Assembly (NCBI RefSeq): GCF_002564465.1
Contig: NZ_NUUX01000015.1
Coordinates: forward strand, 202,494-266,493
Direction of reading: 5' to 3'
Length of the DNA stretch: 64,000 nucleotides
Origin: Bacillus sp. AFS088145
GTDB lineage: Bacteria > Bacillota > Bacilli > Bacillales > Bacillaceae_G
Part shown: positions 18,534 through 27,798 of the stretch, one piece after another
Position numbering within the stretch: position 1 is the stretch's first letter
Layout of the letters: every line of letters starts with the position of its first letter
The notes under the pieces: generated by a model
The model's database searches: none
Seen by the model: the letters and a program-made list of their open reading frames with translations, nothing else
Told to the model about the DNA's origin: nothing
Made by a program: the position numbers and the translations under genes

Positions 18534-19907
18534 TTATCTTTTCACCTTGCTATAACACTCACGTTCAATATCTAACCATTTTAAATATTTACGTTCAATG
18601 TCACCCTCAACAACTGGATAGCCTGTTTGGACTTCAATAAATTCTAAATCAGTTATTGCTTTTAATGTGTGGAAAGAGCCAACAGAAATGGTTAATACAT
18701 CCCCTTCACGAACAACGTTAATTTGTCCATTAATGACAAATATTCCTTCACCCTTTACGATCGTCCAAACTTTTTCACAGTGTTGGTGACGATGATAGCT
18801 TAAGTTCTTTCCAGGTAGAATGTTGATTCGCTTAGTAACGTTGTGCGTCCCATTATCATATACCATTTGATCAAGTACACGATATGAACCCCATCGACGC
18901 TCTTCAAACATTGGACGCTGATCTAAATTTTCTACAACTTCTTTAATCTTCTGACTTGCCATTTTTTCAGATACTAATATGCCGTCAGGACTAACTGAAA
19001 CAATAGCATCTTGAATCCCCATTACTGTTACAGGAATATGCAATTCATTAATGACATGGGTATTTTCACAATTTCCCCATTTAAAAACTTGTCCTAAAGT
19101 ATCAGAACCCATTTCCTCAGTTAATGTGTTCCAGGTTCCAAGGTCCTTCCAATAACCTTCGTAACCAATCGCAACAATCTTATCTGTTTTTTCAACAACT
19201 TCATAGTCGAAGCTAATTTTTGGTAGTTTACTATAATTGGATGACAGTTCGCTATAAACTAATGGTAGCTCTTTTTCCTCTAGAATTTTTAACATTGATC
19301 CTAAACGAAATGCAAATACACCACTATTCCAAATAGCACCATTATTAATTAATTCTTCTGCTTCTACTTCAGATGGCTTCTCTTTGAAATGACTTACTTG
19401 GATAACCCCATCATTTACTGTTGCCGGAACTATATAACCATATTTTGATGAAGGATAAGTTGGATTAATTCCCATTAGAGCTAAATCTGCATCAGAATTC
19501 TTCAAAACATTTTCTAAATCTAAAACACGTTGAAAAAATGCTTTATCAACATATGGATCAACCGGTAATACTGCAACAATTTCATTTTCGTCAATCAGTT
19601 CTTCTGAAAATAAAAAAGAAGAAGCTAATGCAATCGCTGGGAACGTATCTCGTCGTTCTGGTTCAACAATTATTTTAACTTCTTCACCTATTTGACTTTT
19701 TATCATTTCTGTTTGTGTTTTACTAGTAGCAATTACTGTATTTTCAGCTACTCCTAAACTTTCTAATTGACTCCAAACTCGTTGAACCATTGATTCTAAC
19801 TCATTTTGTTCATTTGATAAAACTTTTAAAAATTGTTTCGAACGTGAGTCATTTGATAATGGCCATAATCGTTTACCTGAACCGCCTGATAAAAGGACTA
19901 AACGCAT
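18534..19907 (-). CDS. manC: Mannose-1-phosphate guanylyltransferase with C-terminal cupin (ManC type)
   Basis: Makes GDP-mannose from mannose-1-phosphate and GTP. The nucleotidyltransferase domain (residues 1-270) has LLSGGSGKRLWPLSND, SKQFLKVL and VEPERRDTFPAIALAS. The last 110 residues form a type II mannose-6-phosphate isomerase-like cupin (RRWGSYRVLD, GKNLSYHRHQHCEKVWTIV, GEGIFVINGQ). The frame opens one codon earlier at a TTG, but AAGGAG is best spaced for the ATG at 19907. It supplies gmd and any mannosyltransferase in the region. Confidence 0.95.
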   Translation of the reverse strand: MRLVLLSGGSGKRLWPLSNDSRSKQFLKVLSNEQNELESMVQRVWSQLESLGVAENTVIATSKTQTEMIKSQIGEEVKIIVEPERRDTFPAIALASSFLFSEELIDENEIVAVLPVDPYVDKAFFQRVLDLENVLKNSDADLALMGINPTYPSSKYGYIVPATVNDGVIQVSHFKEKPSEVEAEELINNGAIWNSGVFAFRLGSMLKILEEKELPLVYSELSSNYSKLPKISFDYEVVEKTDKIVAIGYEGYWKDLGTWNTLTEEMGSDTLGQVFKWGNCENTHVINELHIPVTVMGIQDAIVSVSPDGILVSEKMASQKIKEVVENLDQRPMFEERRWGSYRVLDQMVYDNGTHNVTKRINILPGKNLSYHRHQHCEKVWTIVKGEGIFVINGQINVVREGDVLTISVGSFHTLKAITDLEFIEVQTGYPVVEGDIERKYLKWLDIERECYSKVKR

Positions 19908-19962
19908 CAAATCTCTCCTTATAAGTTTCTATATATCTTTGCAACTCATTATTAATTAAACA

Positions 19963-19988
19963 AACCACTAGAATAAATTCTAGCGGTT
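19963..19988 (-). terminator. Terminator after the UDP-glucuronate epimerase gene
   Basis: A 12-bp stem, AACCACTAGAAT with its complement (one G-U), is followed on the minus strand by GTTTGTTTAATT. It is weaker in T content than its neighbours, so partial read-through into manC is possible. Confidence 0.65.
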
Positions 19989-20025
19989 CAATCAAATTTT
20001 TATAGTTATTTTAGAGCATTAATCA

Positions 20026-21054
20026 TTATATACTATAATACTTACAATACCAATCTGAAAACATTTGCAGTCCGTCCTCGATACTCGTGCGAGGCTTAAA
20101 TCCAACTGCTTGCTCTAACAATTCTGTTGAAGCGTAAGTAGCTGGAACATCTCCAGGCTTAATAGGTTCAAATATCTTGTTAAACACTACTTCTTTTCCT
20201 AAAGAATTACTTAAACATTTCTCAAGTGTTTCTATAAATGTCATCAATTTTTCTGGATTGTTATTTCCAATATTGTAGACTTTATGAGGTACATTATTCT
20301 CATCACTTGATGGGTTACTTAGAAGACGTTCTATTCCTTCTACTATATCATCAATATATGTGAAATCTCTGAATAAATCATTCTCAAAATCACCATTATT
20401 GAAAATCTTAATTGATTCACCTGCAAAATATTTTTGAGCAAACCCGAAATATGCCATATCAGGTCTACCTAATGGTCCATATACAGTAAAGAATCGAAGT
20501 CCCGTTGCAGGAATTTTATAAAGATGGCTATACGTGTGAGCCATTAATTCATTTGATTTTTTTGTAGCCGCATATAGAGATACAGGATTGTCCACCATAT
20601 CCGTTTCTTCAAAAGGTACTTTTTTGTTAGCACCATAGACAGAACTAGAAGATGCATATAATAGGTGATCAACTGGATTATGTCTACAAGCTTCTAGAAT
20701 GTTATAAAATCCTATTACATTGCTTTGAATATATACATCAGGATTCTCTATAGAATATCTTACACCAGCTTGGGCAGCTAAGTTTACCACTATATTAGGT
20801 TTATAATCTTCAAAGATATTATTTACCAGCGCCTTATCTGAGATATCACCTTTAATAAAGGTAAAATTTTCAAAGGGCTTTAGTAATTCCAAACGAGTGT
20901 GCTTAAGATTTACATCATAATAATTATTAATATTATCTATAGCAATTACTCGACATCCCTGTTCTAATAGTTTTTTAGATAAATAATATCCTATGAATCC
21001 AGCTGCCCCTGTAATAAGGTATGTTTTTCTTGTATCAAGAGTATTATAATTCAA
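20026..21054 (-). CDS. NAD-dependent epimerase, UDP-glucuronate 4-epimerase-like
   Basis: An extended short-chain dehydrogenase of 342 residues: ITGAAGFIGYYLSKKL, NLAAQAGVRYSIENP, YASSSSVYGANKKVPF and YAATKKSNELMAHTYSHLY with YxxxK. The AGVRYS and FFTVYGPLGRPDMA segments are typical of UDP-glucuronate 4-epimerases, which give UDP-galacturonate. The TTG start lies within the last codons of ugd (11-base overlap), behind AAGGAG, indicating translational coupling. The pairing with ugd, which makes UDP-glucuronate, supports the assignment over UDP-galactose 4-epimerase. Confidence 0.88.
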   Translation of the reverse strand: MNYNTLDTRKTYLITGAAGFIGYYLSKKLLEQGCRVIAIDNINNYYDVNLKHTRLELLKPFENFTFIKGDISDKALVNNIFEDYKPNIVVNLAAQAGVRYSIENPDVYIQSNVIGFYNILEACRHNPVDHLLYASSSSVYGANKKVPFEETDMVDNPVSLYAATKKSNELMAHTYSHLYKIPATGLRFFTVYGPLGRPDMAYFGFAQKYFAGESIKIFNNGDFENDLFRDFTYIDDIVEGIERLLSNPSSDENNVPHKVYNIGNNNPEKLMTFIETLEKCLSNSLGKEVVFNKIFEPIKPGDVPATYASTELLEQAVGFKPRTSIEDGLQMFSDWYCKYYSI

Positions 21055-22405
21055 CGTGCTTCGGCTCCTTTAATCCAGTTCTAATTGTTGATTTTCTTCC
21101 AATTGAGTGATATTCAACTCCTGCTTCTTGCATCTCATCAACTTTATAGATATTTCTTCCATCAAAAACCAAAGGAGTTTTCATTAAAGTCTTATATGTT
21201 TCAGGAGTTATTGCTTTAACTTCTCCCCATTCAGTAAAGATAAAGCAAACGTTTGCTCCATCTAATGCATGTTCTATATTACTAACATAAGTAATGGTAC
21301 CTTTTCCACTATTACCTTCTGGATACCTCTTCGCAAAGTTATCAGACCCTACAGGGTCAAAAGCATAAATATCTGCCCCTTGATCTAACAGTAATGGAAT
21401 GTTATCAAGAGATGCTGCTTCCCTTAAGTCATCAGTTCCAGGTTTAAAGGTCAACCCTAGGACTGCTACCTTTAAGCCACTAAAGGTAATTAACCTTTTA
21501 CTAGCTTTTTTGTATAACTTTATTTTTTGCTCTTTATTTACATCTATTGCAGCCTTAATAGTTTTCAACTCATATTTATGTTGTCTAGCAATATATTCTA
21601 AAGCTTTTGTATCCTTTGGAAAGCACGATCCACCATATCCAATGCCTGCGTTTAAAAACTTGCTTCCAATTCTTTCATCAAAACTCATTCCTCTTGCTAC
21701 ATCCTCTATATCTGCTCCAACTAATTCACAAAGATTAGCGATGTCATTCATATAGGATATTTTTAATGCAAGAAAATCATTTGATGCATATTTAATCATT
21801 TCAGCAGACCTTCTATTAACAGAAACAATAGGCAGATGAAAAGGCTCATAAATCTTCATAAGCTTTTCTTCTGCCCATTTACTTTCTGTTCCTATAATAA
21901 TTCTTTCTGCATACAGAGTATCATGTACTGCTGATCCTTGCGCCAAGAATTCTGGATTTGAAGCCACTTCCACTTTAACATCATTAACTAGGAAATCCTG
22001 AATAAATTGTTCAACTTTATCATTTGTACCCACTGGTACAGTAGATTTTACTACAACCAGACAATCCTTTTCTACCGATTCAGCAATTTGTCTTGCAACT
22101 GTAGCAATATAAGATAGATTTGCAGAGCCATCAGGTTGTTCAGGAGTCCCAACTCCTATAAAAATAGCATCCGCTTCTCTGTAAGCCGCTTTATAATCAG
22201 TAGTATAATTAATATTACCTGCTTTAAAATTCTTCTGCATTAGTTCTTCCAATCCAGACTCATAAATTGGAGAAACCCCAGATTTCATTAAAGTTACTTT
22301 ATTTTCATCAATATCTACACAGGTTACTTGATGTCCGACTTCTGCAAAGCATACCCCTGCAACTAAGCCTACATATCCAGTTCCTGCTACAGCTATCTTA
22401 AACAT
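21044..22405 (-). CDS. ugd: UDP-glucose 6-dehydrogenase
   Basis: Oxidises UDP-glucose to UDP-glucuronate using two NAD+. 453 residues with VAGTGYVGLVAGVCFAEVGH at the N-terminus, the central NDFLALKISYMNDIANLCE helix and the catalytic cysteine in GIGYGGSCFPKDTKAL. The C-terminal UDP-binding domain has GLTFKPGTDDLREAAS. It is of the TuaD/Ugd type found in Bacillus. GGGGG precedes the ATG. It shares a transcript with the overlapping epimerase gene. Confidence 0.96.
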   Translation of the reverse strand: MFKIAVAGTGYVGLVAGVCFAEVGHQVTCVDIDENKVTLMKSGVSPIYESGLEELMQKNFKAGNINYTTDYKAAYREADAIFIGVGTPEQPDGSANLSYIATVARQIAESVEKDCLVVVKSTVPVGTNDKVEQFIQDFLVNDVKVEVASNPEFLAQGSAVHDTLYAERIIIGTESKWAEEKLMKIYEPFHLPIVSVNRRSAEMIKYASNDFLALKISYMNDIANLCELVGADIEDVARGMSFDERIGSKFLNAGIGYGGSCFPKDTKALEYIARQHKYELKTIKAAIDVNKEQKIKLYKKASKRLITFSGLKVAVLGLTFKPGTDDLREAASLDNIPLLLDQGADIYAFDPVGSDNFAKRYPEGNSGKGTITYVSNIEHALDGANVCFIFTEWGEVKAITPETYKTLMKTPLVFDGRNIYKVDEMQEAGVEYHSIGRKSTIRTGLKEPKHVEL

Positions 22406-22474
22406 AGGACTCGCCCCCTTTATTTAATATATTAACTATTTAAATACTATTTATATTCATAGATATAAATTAAT

Positions 22475-23902
22475 TTATTTATTGCTGACTTTAAGTATAT
22501 TAGTTAAGCTCAACTTTTGAATTTTGATCATATACCAACCGGCAATAATACTATAAACTATGGCCCCAACTATCATTTGAATAATTAAATTTAATAAATC
22601 ATTTAATCCTGTGTTCACATTTTTTACAGATAGATACATTAATAATCCTGAAAAAAGAAAATATATTTCGTGTTTGAAATAAGTAGTATATGAGAAATAC
22701 TTTCTTACACTATAAAGTTGATAAAAACATACAGTAAACTCTGCAACAATAGTACCAATTGCCGCACCAACAGCACCATAGCGTGGGATTAATATTAAAT
22801 TTAAAGTAAAATTAAAAATAGCACCTAAAATAGCTGAAGTAATAAAAATTTTATCCTTCTTTCTCGGTATTAGATACTGAGATCTTATCACATTTCCACA
22901 TGCTAAAAATAATACTGTTATAGCTAAGTAATCCATGATGACACCTGTCTGTTGAAAATTCTTCCCATAATAAAGTACAGAAAATTCTTTTGAGACCGAT
23001 ATAATCCCAAACATGGCCCCGGTAGCAAAAGCCAAAACTATAAGCATAGTTTTATCAATGTATCTTTTACTTTCATCAATTTTATTTTGTGCATTTAATG
23101 CTGTCATTCTTGGCATCATTACGGTGCCTATAGCTGTTATTAAAGCAATTGGGACATTAATTATTTTCTCTGCATTATCAAAGTAACCAACATCTGACAT
23201 TGAGGCCATATATCCTAGCATAATTTTATCCATTATTTTATAGATACTGACAGATATGACAGGTACAAATAATATTAAATTTGGTCTCAAATGCTTAACA
23301 ATATCTTTCAAAGATACTTTAGTAAAACATATATATTTTCTTAAAAATGGCCAAAGGCACAGTTGGCTTATTAAATACCCACATGCCATTATGCCTACAT
23401 AAATATAAATATCATCTTTAGTTCTAACAAATATAAAAATTAAAATAACCGTGGCTATTTTTACCAAAGTATTTCTAAGAACTGTTAATTTAAACTTCTC
23501 CATCCCAAAGAAAAACCAATTTATATCCAACAATGATGATAAAACAAAAATTCCTTGTATTAGTGCTACCATTTTATCGCTTGCAATACTAGTAACGTAA
23601 AACATATATACTACAAAGCTAAAGCAAAAAAACACAACCTGCAAAGTGTAAATTTCCCAGAAAGTCCTGGATCTCTTTTCAAAATCATCTTGTATAGCGG
23701 CTATCTCTCTATTTCCATAATTATTTAATCCAAGCATGGTAAAAAAAGTAAAGTATAATGCTACAGAATAAGAAAAAGAGTAAAGGCCAATACCACTTGG
23801 ACCAATTACTCTTGAAAGATACGGCGCTGTAAAAAATGGAAGAAATAGTATTAGAAATTGATATACAAAATTGTAAATAACATTCTTTTTTAAACTAGAC
23901 AT
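22475..23902 (-). CDS. wzx: Wzx-type polysaccharide flippase
   Basis: A 475-residue integral membrane protein with about 12-14 hydrophobic segments. It begins NVIYNFVYQFLILFLPFFTAPYLSRVIGPSGIGLYSFS, the usual opening of oligosaccharide flippases (MOP superfamily). These move undecaprenyl-linked repeat units outward. AGAGG is at normal spacing. It lies 1 base after the acetyltransferase gene in an AT-rich cassette with Wzy, which together mark a Wzy-dependent polymer. The gene symbol is by role, as sequence similarity among Wzx proteins is low. Confidence 0.92.
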   Translation of the reverse strand: MSSLKKNVIYNFVYQFLILFLPFFTAPYLSRVIGPSGIGLYSFSYSVALYFTFFTMLGLNNYGNREIAAIQDDFEKRSRTFWEIYTLQVVFFCFSFVVYMFYVTSIASDKMVALIQGIFVLSSLLDINWFFFGMEKFKLTVLRNTLVKIATVILIFIFVRTKDDIYIYVGIMACGYLISQLCLWPFLRKYICFTKVSLKDIVKHLRPNLILFVPVISVSIYKIMDKIMLGYMASMSDVGYFDNAEKIINVPIALITAIGTVMMPRMTALNAQNKIDESKRYIDKTMLIVLAFATGAMFGIISVSKEFSVLYYGKNFQQTGVIMDYLAITVLFLACGNVIRSQYLIPRKKDKIFITSAILGAIFNFTLNLILIPRYGAVGAAIGTIVAEFTVCFYQLYSVRKYFSYTTYFKHEIYFLFSGLLMYLSVKNVNTGLNDLLNLIIQMIVGAIVYSIIAGWYMIKIQKLSLTNILKVSNK

Positions 23903-23903
23903 A

Positions 23904-24407
23904 TTATCCTCTCGACTGTTTTAATATCTTAGCTGGAATTCCTACTGCGACTGAATTATCTGGAATATCATGGAGTACAACCGCATTCGCACCAACTTGA
24001 ACATTATCACCAATTATAATATCGCCAATAATTTTTGCTCCAGAAAAAATTACAACATTATTACCTATTTTAGGGAACTTCCCATTTTTTTCCCCTAATG
24101 TTACTTGTTGGTAAATTTTGCAATTATCCCCTATTACTACATCTCTACCTATTACAACGCCGAAGAAGTGTTCTAATTTGAAGCACTTACCAATCTTACA
24201 GTGCAATGATACTAATACTGAGTATTTAACTTCTAAATGATTTTGTATTATTTTTTTTATAAATTTTGAATTTACTTTTTGTAAATACGCAATCCAAACT
24301 GCCACTCTATAATTTGGATTAAATAGCCAATTATATAGCACTTTAAGTATATTTACTTTATTTCTTGAAGTCATGTTCTTATATTCAGATATCAAAACGC
24401 TAAACAT
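23904..24407 (-). CDS. Serine acetyltransferase-like left-handed beta-helix O-acetyltransferase
   Basis: 167 residues. The C-terminal half is built of hexapeptide repeats (IGRDVVIGDNCKIYQQVTLG, IGNNVVIFSGAKIIGDIIIG, GANAVVLHDIPDNSVAVGIP), the signature of acetyl-CoA-dependent transferases of the CysE/WcaB type. The first 70 residues are helical. In this context between Wzx and a TupA-like gene, O-acetylation of a repeat-unit sugar before export is likely. AGGAG precedes the ATG. A true cysteine-pathway CysE would be longer, so that is disfavoured. Confidence 0.87.
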   Translation of the reverse strand: MFSVLISEYKNMTSRNKVNILKVLYNWLFNPNYRVAVWIAYLQKVNSKFIKKIIQNHLEVKYSVLVSLHCKIGKCFKLEHFFGVVIGRDVVIGDNCKIYQQVTLGEKNGKFPKIGNNVVIFSGAKIIGDIIIGDNVQVGANAVVLHDIPDNSVAVGIPAKILKQSRG

Positions 24408-24419
24408 ATAATTTCACTC

Positions 24420-25334
24420 CTATTTGAATACAGAATTATTTACTAAGGACAAATCTATTAGTTGTCCAAATTTATAATCGTATTCTTCCGGTTCGAATGG
24501 TTCAAATCCACACATATGATAAAAAGTCATTTCACCAAAGTATATTCCATCATGACATTCGTAGAAATCTACTCGTACAAAAGGAATATTTTCAGACAAT
24601 TCAGAAGCTAACTTTATCATATCATCATAAAATTTAGGTTTTGCTATATTCTTTTTACCAGCCATTTCATGACCATTTTTTACTGGAATATGTTTAAATG
24701 TTGAAATGTCAAAAAAGTCAAACTTTGTTTCTATCATTCTATCTGAAGCTACATACATTAACTTCGGTTCTCCGTTAATACAAAAAAACTTGTAATCCTT
24801 TAATTCTTTACCTGATTCATCAACAAGATATTTCTCAGCTATAATACGTGGCTTTATATCTTTATAAACCATCTCGCGCCCATACAAATAAAATTTTCTT
24901 TTTAGGCTTTTGTTAATTTTATCTCTTGCATAATTTAAATCTAAATTCTGTTTATCTTTACAAATTACCAATCCTCCAGAATCGTGTGTGCACTTTAATA
25001 CAAACTGCTGTGGGAGATTTTCAAAATCAATCTCGTCAAAACTGTCCCAACATCCATATGTAGGAACAACATATCTTCTTCCTATTTTCTCTTGAACGAA
25101 CGACTTAACTTCAAATTTATCTGCTAAATTTGTATAAACTGGATTACGGTCATATAATTTTAACCACTGTATTTTTTGATTAAAGGTTTTGGGATCATCA
25201 AGATTTAATTTCTTTCCAAAGTGAAGATAATACATAACTTCTAAATAAGTTTTGTCAGATAGTCTACCTCCTACTTTACTCAAAACAGCTATTATTATTT
25301 TCTTTGGATTTTTTACATATTTTAATATATTCAT
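24420..25334 (-). CDS. TupA-like ATP-grasp family protein
   Basis: 304 residues resembling the TupA-like ATP-grasp family found in capsule loci. The N-terminal segment includes LNLDDPKTFNQKIQWLKLYD, followed by YTNLADKFEVKSFVQEKIG, YVVPTYGCW, PQQFVLKCTHDSGGLVICKD and RIIAEKYL, with late acidic metal-site residues in VRVDFYECHDGIYFGEMTF. Relatives are proposed to ligate amino acids, such as teichuronopeptide glutamate units, to polysaccharide, but many are simply annotated as glycosyltransferases. The start overlaps the preceding GT2 gene by 4 bases (ATGA). An amino-acid-decorated polymer is an inference from the family name. Confidence 0.82.
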   Translation of the reverse strand: MNILKYVKNPKKIIIAVLSKVGGRLSDKTYLEVMYYLHFGKKLNLDDPKTFNQKIQWLKLYDRNPVYTNLADKFEVKSFVQEKIGRRYVVPTYGCWDSFDEIDFENLPQQFVLKCTHDSGGLVICKDKQNLDLNYARDKINKSLKRKFYLYGREMVYKDIKPRIIAEKYLVDESGKELKDYKFFCINGEPKLMYVASDRMIETKFDFFDISTFKHIPVKNGHEMAGKKNIAKPKFYDDMIKLASELSENIPFVRVDFYECHDGIYFGEMTFYHMCGFEPFEPEEYDYKFGQLIDLSLVNNSVFK

Positions 25335-26395
25335 TTTGCTTTTTTCCTTCCTTTTTTAATTTTCTTTACTGCTCTGCTTTCCTCAAACGGTGCTGTGAGA
25401 AAGTATCTAAAATAATATGTCCAAAAATCCAAATGAAATAATGCTTTCCAAAAATATGTGGAATAAAGACCTCTAAAATCACGATGATATACAATACCTT
25501 TAATTGACATAACTAACCACATATAGTAGCATTCTTTTTTAAACTTTTTAGGCTCATAAATCAACAATTCATTATTAATCCTTAGAAGAGTACTTATATG
25601 CTTATCATATTCTTTAATACTAGTACAATACTCTCCGCTTATAATACTATAGTGAAGTAATTGTATTTCATCTGTTATAGAACCGCCTAATAATGGCTGT
25701 AAAAGTTTTTTCTGAACAATCATGGCACATTTCTTTTGTTCATCACTTCCAGCTATTGAAGCCTGATTTTCATGAATGCGATATTGTAATACAACTTCAT
25801 TTAGAACTGCAATTTTTCCCACTGACATACAATCTGTCCATAGCATATAATCCTGAGCTTTTTTTATGCATTCATCATATTGAATTCTGTGATGCATAAG
25901 TAGACTCTTATTTATCATCGCTGTAGGATGTACCAACGCACAAGCAAAAAAGAGCATTCTCATCTTTAATACTTCAAAATGATCTACTCTGGACATGAAA
26001 ATTTTGTTACTTCCAAGAATCTGAGCATAGCCGCCAAGTACTATTACTTCAGGATTCTTTTCTAAAAACAATATTTGTTTTTCAAACCGATTCAATTCGC
26101 TAATATCATCGGAGTCCATCCGCGCTAAATATTTCCCATTTGCTAATTGAATGGCTTTATTTAATGATTTAGTAAGTCCTAAATTAAATTCATTGTGAAT
26201 TAGTCGAATTCTAGAATCATCGTAACTAAGTATTGTTTTAATATTCTCTTCTGTTGTACAATCATCAATTATGATAAATTCAAAATTTTCATAAGTTTGA
26301 TTAAGTATACTTTCGATCGACTCTCTTAAAAAATTGTTGTCTGTTTTATAAACAGACATTAGCACTGATATTAAAGGAGTGGATTTCATTTCCAT
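25331..26395 (-). CDS. GT2 family glycosyltransferase
   Basis: 354 residues. A classic GT-A inverting domain occupies about residues 8-230: PLISVLMSVYKTDNNFLRES, FIIIDDCTTEENIK, GLTKSLNKAI and the metal-binding ARMDSDDIS. A conserved W/D segment QDYMLWTDCM follows and may hold the general base. The C-terminal 100 residues are basic and hydrophobic, probably membrane-associated. AAGGAAC precedes the ATG. It overlaps the TupA-like gene. Donor and acceptor are unknown. Confidence 0.88.
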   Translation of the reverse strand: MEMKSTPLISVLMSVYKTDNNFLRESIESILNQTYENFEFIIIDDCTTEENIKTILSYDDSRIRLIHNEFNLGLTKSLNKAIQLANGKYLARMDSDDISELNRFEKQILFLEKNPEVIVLGGYAQILGSNKIFMSRVDHFEVLKMRMLFFACALVHPTAMINKSLLMHHRIQYDECIKKAQDYMLWTDCMSVGKIAVLNEVVLQYRIHENQASIAGSDEQKKCAMIVQKKLLQPLLGGSITDEIQLLHYSIISGEYCTSIKEYDKHISTLLRINNELLIYEPKKFKKECYYMWLVMSIKGIVYHRDFRGLYSTYFWKALFHLDFWTYYFRYFLTAPFEESRAVKKIKKGRKKAK

Positions 26396-26413
26396 TTTTC
26401 ATAGTTCCTTCCA

Positions 26414-26444
26414 TTAGTAGTATAAAATCTTTTTATACTACTAA
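26414..26444 (-). terminator. AT-rich intercistronic hairpin between wzy and the GT2 gene
   Basis: A perfect 14-bp inverted repeat TTAGTAGTATAAAA with its complement covers the wzy stop codon. There is no clear T-run after it, so it may act as a weak attenuator or mRNA end-protecting structure rather than a terminator. Confidence 0.45.
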
Positions 26445-27733
26445 ATTGTCTTTAATTTATACGATTTATTTGAAAGAAAAATATATAAAAAAACAATAAT
26501 AGAAAACGACTGTGGAAATAGTAGTTCATATTGCCATTCACTAAAGAAAACCGTATAAAGCATATATATCGACAAACAATTCCAAAACATATTCTTTTTG
26601 GAATTAGCGTAAACATAATTAACAATAAAAGCATAAATACAAGGACCTAAAACAATTCCTAGTACTCCAAAATCTTTCATAAATGGATATAATGCTGTTG
26701 ATATAGCATTCCCCTTTATAGATGGTGATAAGTTTATATACTGATTTACATATGTTGTAATGATATTATCCGCTCCAGCATAGTCATGACCAAAAAGCAT
26801 TGAATATCCAATTTCAATTGGTGTTGTAATGAATCCGAATGTTGCCTTACCATAAAGGAAGCTTCCGTTTAAAGCGAAATTTTCTGGATTTTCAATAATA
26901 TAACTAAAATAAACTATCGGTCCTGTAAAATAATAAACTGCATTCTGTAAAGCACTTGTATCTTTAGATAAACTTCTTTGAGAACTTATAAATATCATAG
27001 CAGCGATACCTAAAACTATTAATATTTTTATAAATATATTACTCTCTTTAATCCTTTTTAAGACTTCCTTCAAACGTTTAGAATTAATTAAAAATGCAAG
27101 AACATAAAAGAGTAGACACTTAAATAGAGCGTTCCTCCCAGCTGTAACTAGAACTGCCATTAATATTCCAGACATTGAAATAATAATTAATGTAATGTTA
27201 GACTTCTTTTTAGCAACTAAATATGCTGAAATTATAGTGGTAACATAAAATACAGGGAAAACTAACCATTGACAAACCAATGCTTGTTTTGTGTTAAAAA
27301 TCACATGAATTGTATTTGCATTTAAATAATAAAACCTTACTAGCTGCCACTCACCAGCAAAAAGTAAAGGTATTGTTTTGACTAAAATAGGAATCAACCA
27401 AATTATTGATACAAAATTTATAACTATTAGTGGTACATATTTTATTTTCCCTTTATCTATATCATGCTTTTTCTTAATTAATTCAATCTCTTTACACCTT
27501 AAGTACGTAATAAAGGAAATAACGCTAAAAAATAATGTACTAATCAATATATAGAGTATAGCTTTAGTCGATGGTACATATATTCCCCACAAACCTAGGC
27601 AAGACAAAAAAGTAAACCAAAGCCAAATTGAACTAAATAGAGAAACAGGATTTACCAAAGCTTTATATATTTTCAAAGAGAGCATAATTAATACTATATT
27701 TACTATTAAAATAAGAATTGAAAATAAGAAAAT
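26441..27733 (-). CDS. wzy: Wzy-type repeat-unit polymerase with an apparent ATT start codon
   Basis: Integral membrane protein with about 10-12 hydrophobic segments and a large extracytoplasmic loop near residues 255-340 (GPIVYFSYIIENPENFALNG). This is the pattern of O-antigen/capsule polymerases. The first ATG (27685) has no ribosome site. The frame continues upstream through ILILIVNIVLI, which completes the first membrane helix, to an ATT at 27733-27731 that lies exactly 8 bases after GGGAGG (27742-27747). The codon before it is TAA, and no ATG, GTG or TTG occurs in between. With ATT the protein has 430 residues. If the internal ATG is used, the start is 27685. It is in the Wzx cassette. 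Confidence 0.85.
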   Translation of the reverse strand: MFLFSILILIVNIVLIMLSLKIYKALVNPVSLFSSIWLWFTFLSCLGLWGIYVPSTKAILYILISTLFFSVISFITYLRCKEIELIKKKHDIDKGKIKYVPLIVINFVSIIWLIPILVKTIPLLFAGEWQLVRFYYLNANTIHVIFNTKQALVCQWLVFPVFYVTTIISAYLVAKKKSNITLIIISMSGILMAVLVTAGRNALFKCLLFYVLAFLINSKRLKEVLKRIKESNIFIKILIVLGIAAMIFISSQRSLSKDTSALQNAVYYFTGPIVYFSYIIENPENFALNGSFLYGKATFGFITTPIEIGYSMLFGHDYAGADNIITTYVNQYINLSPSIKGNAISTALYPFMKDFGVLGIVLGPCIYAFIVNYVYANSKKNMFWNCLSIYMLYTVFFSEWQYELLFPQSFSIIVFLYIFLSNKSYKLKTI

Positions 27734-27798
27734 TTACATAACCTCCCTGTTTAATATATAATTTATAAAATTGAAATTTTTTCACAACAGATCGTACA

